DNA from: Acidobacteriaceae bacterium KBS 89
Lineage (GTDB): Bacteria; Acidobacteriota; Terriglobia; Terriglobales; Acidobacteriaceae
Length of the DNA stretch: 64,000 nt
Assembly: GCA_000381605.1 (NCBI GenBank)
Contig: KB906760.1
Span: 1-64,000 of the forward strand
Direction of reading: 5' to 3'
Below the pieces are notes generated by a model. That model saw only the letters and a program-made list of their open reading frames with translations. It was not told the DNA's origin and did not search any database. Both the position numbers and the translations under genes were made by a program. Positions within the stretch are counted from its first letter, which is position 1. Every line of letters starts with the position of its first letter. Below, piece by piece: positions 63,468-64,000 of this stretch.

Positions 63468-64000
63468 CTATCCGAAGGTTTTTTCGACACTCTGATCTGA
63501 AGCGAACAGTTCCGAGAACCTCGTGTCGGTACTGGCTTGGAGAAGAGAAAGCCTTAAAACGGTTTCAAATCGATTGTATTGTTCGATGAGATTGTCACTC
63601 ACTTCAGTGAAACTCAAGGCAGTGCCGTGTACAAAGGCTGACCGGTCACGGTAGAGAGATTCCGCTTCGTCTGGCGTCAGTGTAAGACCGACCATGCGTG
63701 CCAATTTGGGGGCTCTCGCTTTGAACTGCGCTGTCGCTTGATATTGAGACACCTTAAAGAGACTTTCAAAAGATGTCACGAGTGAAGCAACTCGCTGGTC
63801 AAGATAGTAACTATGAAATGCGTGATCAATGTGTTTTCGTGCTCTCTTAACACGGTCGGGTGCGTTCAGGTTGTAATGCGGCAGGCGGTCTCGAAGTTGC
63901 TCCAGTTCACACAGGCTCAACCAGTCACGCCAATGGGAAGCGACAATCCAAGCGTGGGTACCATATCCTTGAGTGTGCCCCGGCACTATGGTTCTGAGGT
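63468..64000 (-). CDS. Apea-like HEPN-domain protein, 5' end beyond the window
   Basis: The frame is open to the right edge, so the gene is cut; about 177 C-terminal residues are visible. They are helical and contain SLVTSFESLFKV and, further on, AESLYRDRSAFVHGTALSF. The Arg-x4-His-Gly pattern in the last is the typical conserved motif of Apea-like HEPN domains, often found in large restriction, abortive-infection or surveillance proteins. The missing N-terminal part would decide which. It reads leftward, 290 bases before the membrane-anchored protein gene. Confidence 0.7.
   Translation of the reverse strand, partial: LRTIVPGHTQGYGTHAWIVASHWRDWLSLCELEQLRDRLPHYNLNAPDRVKRARKHIDHAFHSYYLDQRVASLVTSFESLFKVSQYQATAQFKARAPKLARMVGLTLTPDEAESLYRDRSAFVHGTALSFTEVSDNLIEQYNRFETVLRLSLLQASTDTRFSELFASDQSVEKTFG

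Larger units (their letters stand above)
54351..64000. mobile_element. Phage-like genomic island next to tRNA-Ser, right end not in view
   Basis: The region after tRNA-Ser differs from the rest. It is AT-richer, intergenic DNA is longer, gene products are unfamiliar and an HK97 portal-protease-capsid trio is present. tRNA-Ser genes are common integration sites. No integrase, terminase, tail or lysis gene is seen, and no second copy of the tRNA 3' end lies inside the window, so the right border, if any, must be beyond 64000. It could be a phage satellite, a capsid-encoding island or a decayed prophage. Borders are inferred. Confidence 0.6.

Noticed and set aside
1..64000. CRISPR arrays, rRNA genes and insertion sequences
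   Set aside because: I looked for regular spaced repeats, conserved rRNA segments and transposase motifs and saw none in the window.

Overview
The window looks like chromosomal DNA of an Acidobacteriota bacterium, probably family Acidobacteriaceae (Granulicella/Edaphobacter/Terriglobus relatives). The reasons are an Oar-type TonB receptor of about 1180 residues with a carboxypeptidase-regulatory N-domain, a second receptor with the same kind of N-domain, tRNA genes that encode CCA, and the general protein character. No 16S gene is present, so this is an inference. Both ends of the window cut through a gene.

Bases 1-3026 carry an electron-transfer group: the end of an outer-membrane beta-barrel, a small periplasmic cytochrome c and a membrane-anchored multihaem NapC/NirT-like cytochrome. 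Bases 3160-16550 are mixed metabolic and membrane genes: PPK2 polyphosphate kinase, SulP transporter, a secreted permuted-papain-like protein, a DUF2254 protein, divergent GH63 glycosidase and GlgX debranching enzyme, and an MscS channel. The large TonB receptor follows (16657-20196). Bases 20748-24483 hold a membrane-stress operon (XRE regulator, NfeD-like, flotillin, small membrane protein, PspA) behind a near-consensus promoter buried in a 40-bp palindrome. Bases 24672-31940 hold a MerR-TPR fusion, acyl-CoA dehydrogenase, MFS exporter, small housekeeping genes and tRNA-Arg, -His and -Pro.

Bases 32191-48135 form a leftward cobalamin cluster of 15 genes with two cobalamin riboswitches. The upstream part is cobU-cobB-btuF. 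The downstream part is TonB receptor-btuC-btuD-cobT-cobS-cobC-unknown-pduO-bluB-cobQ-cbiB-cobD. Start/stop overlaps fix most starts and show tight translational coupling. The genes take up corrinoids, amidate and adenosylate them, make the aminopropanol arm and dimethylbenzimidazole, and join the lower loop. Corrin-ring construction genes are not in view. An uncharacterised gene with a ParB-like DGYHR motif sits inside the operon. Haem genes hemE-hemH-hemY, purS, ppa and an APC permease follow up to 54143.

From tRNA-Ser(GCU) at 54259 rightward the sequence becomes AT-richer and island-like. It has an HTH protein, two paralogous two-hairpin RNA elements that end in strong terminators, and an HK97 portal-protease-capsid trio with no terminase, tail or integrase in view. 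After these come unfamiliar accessory genes, including a DUF5677/HEPN-like protein and an Apea-like HEPN protein cut by the right edge. This island is the least explained part of the window.
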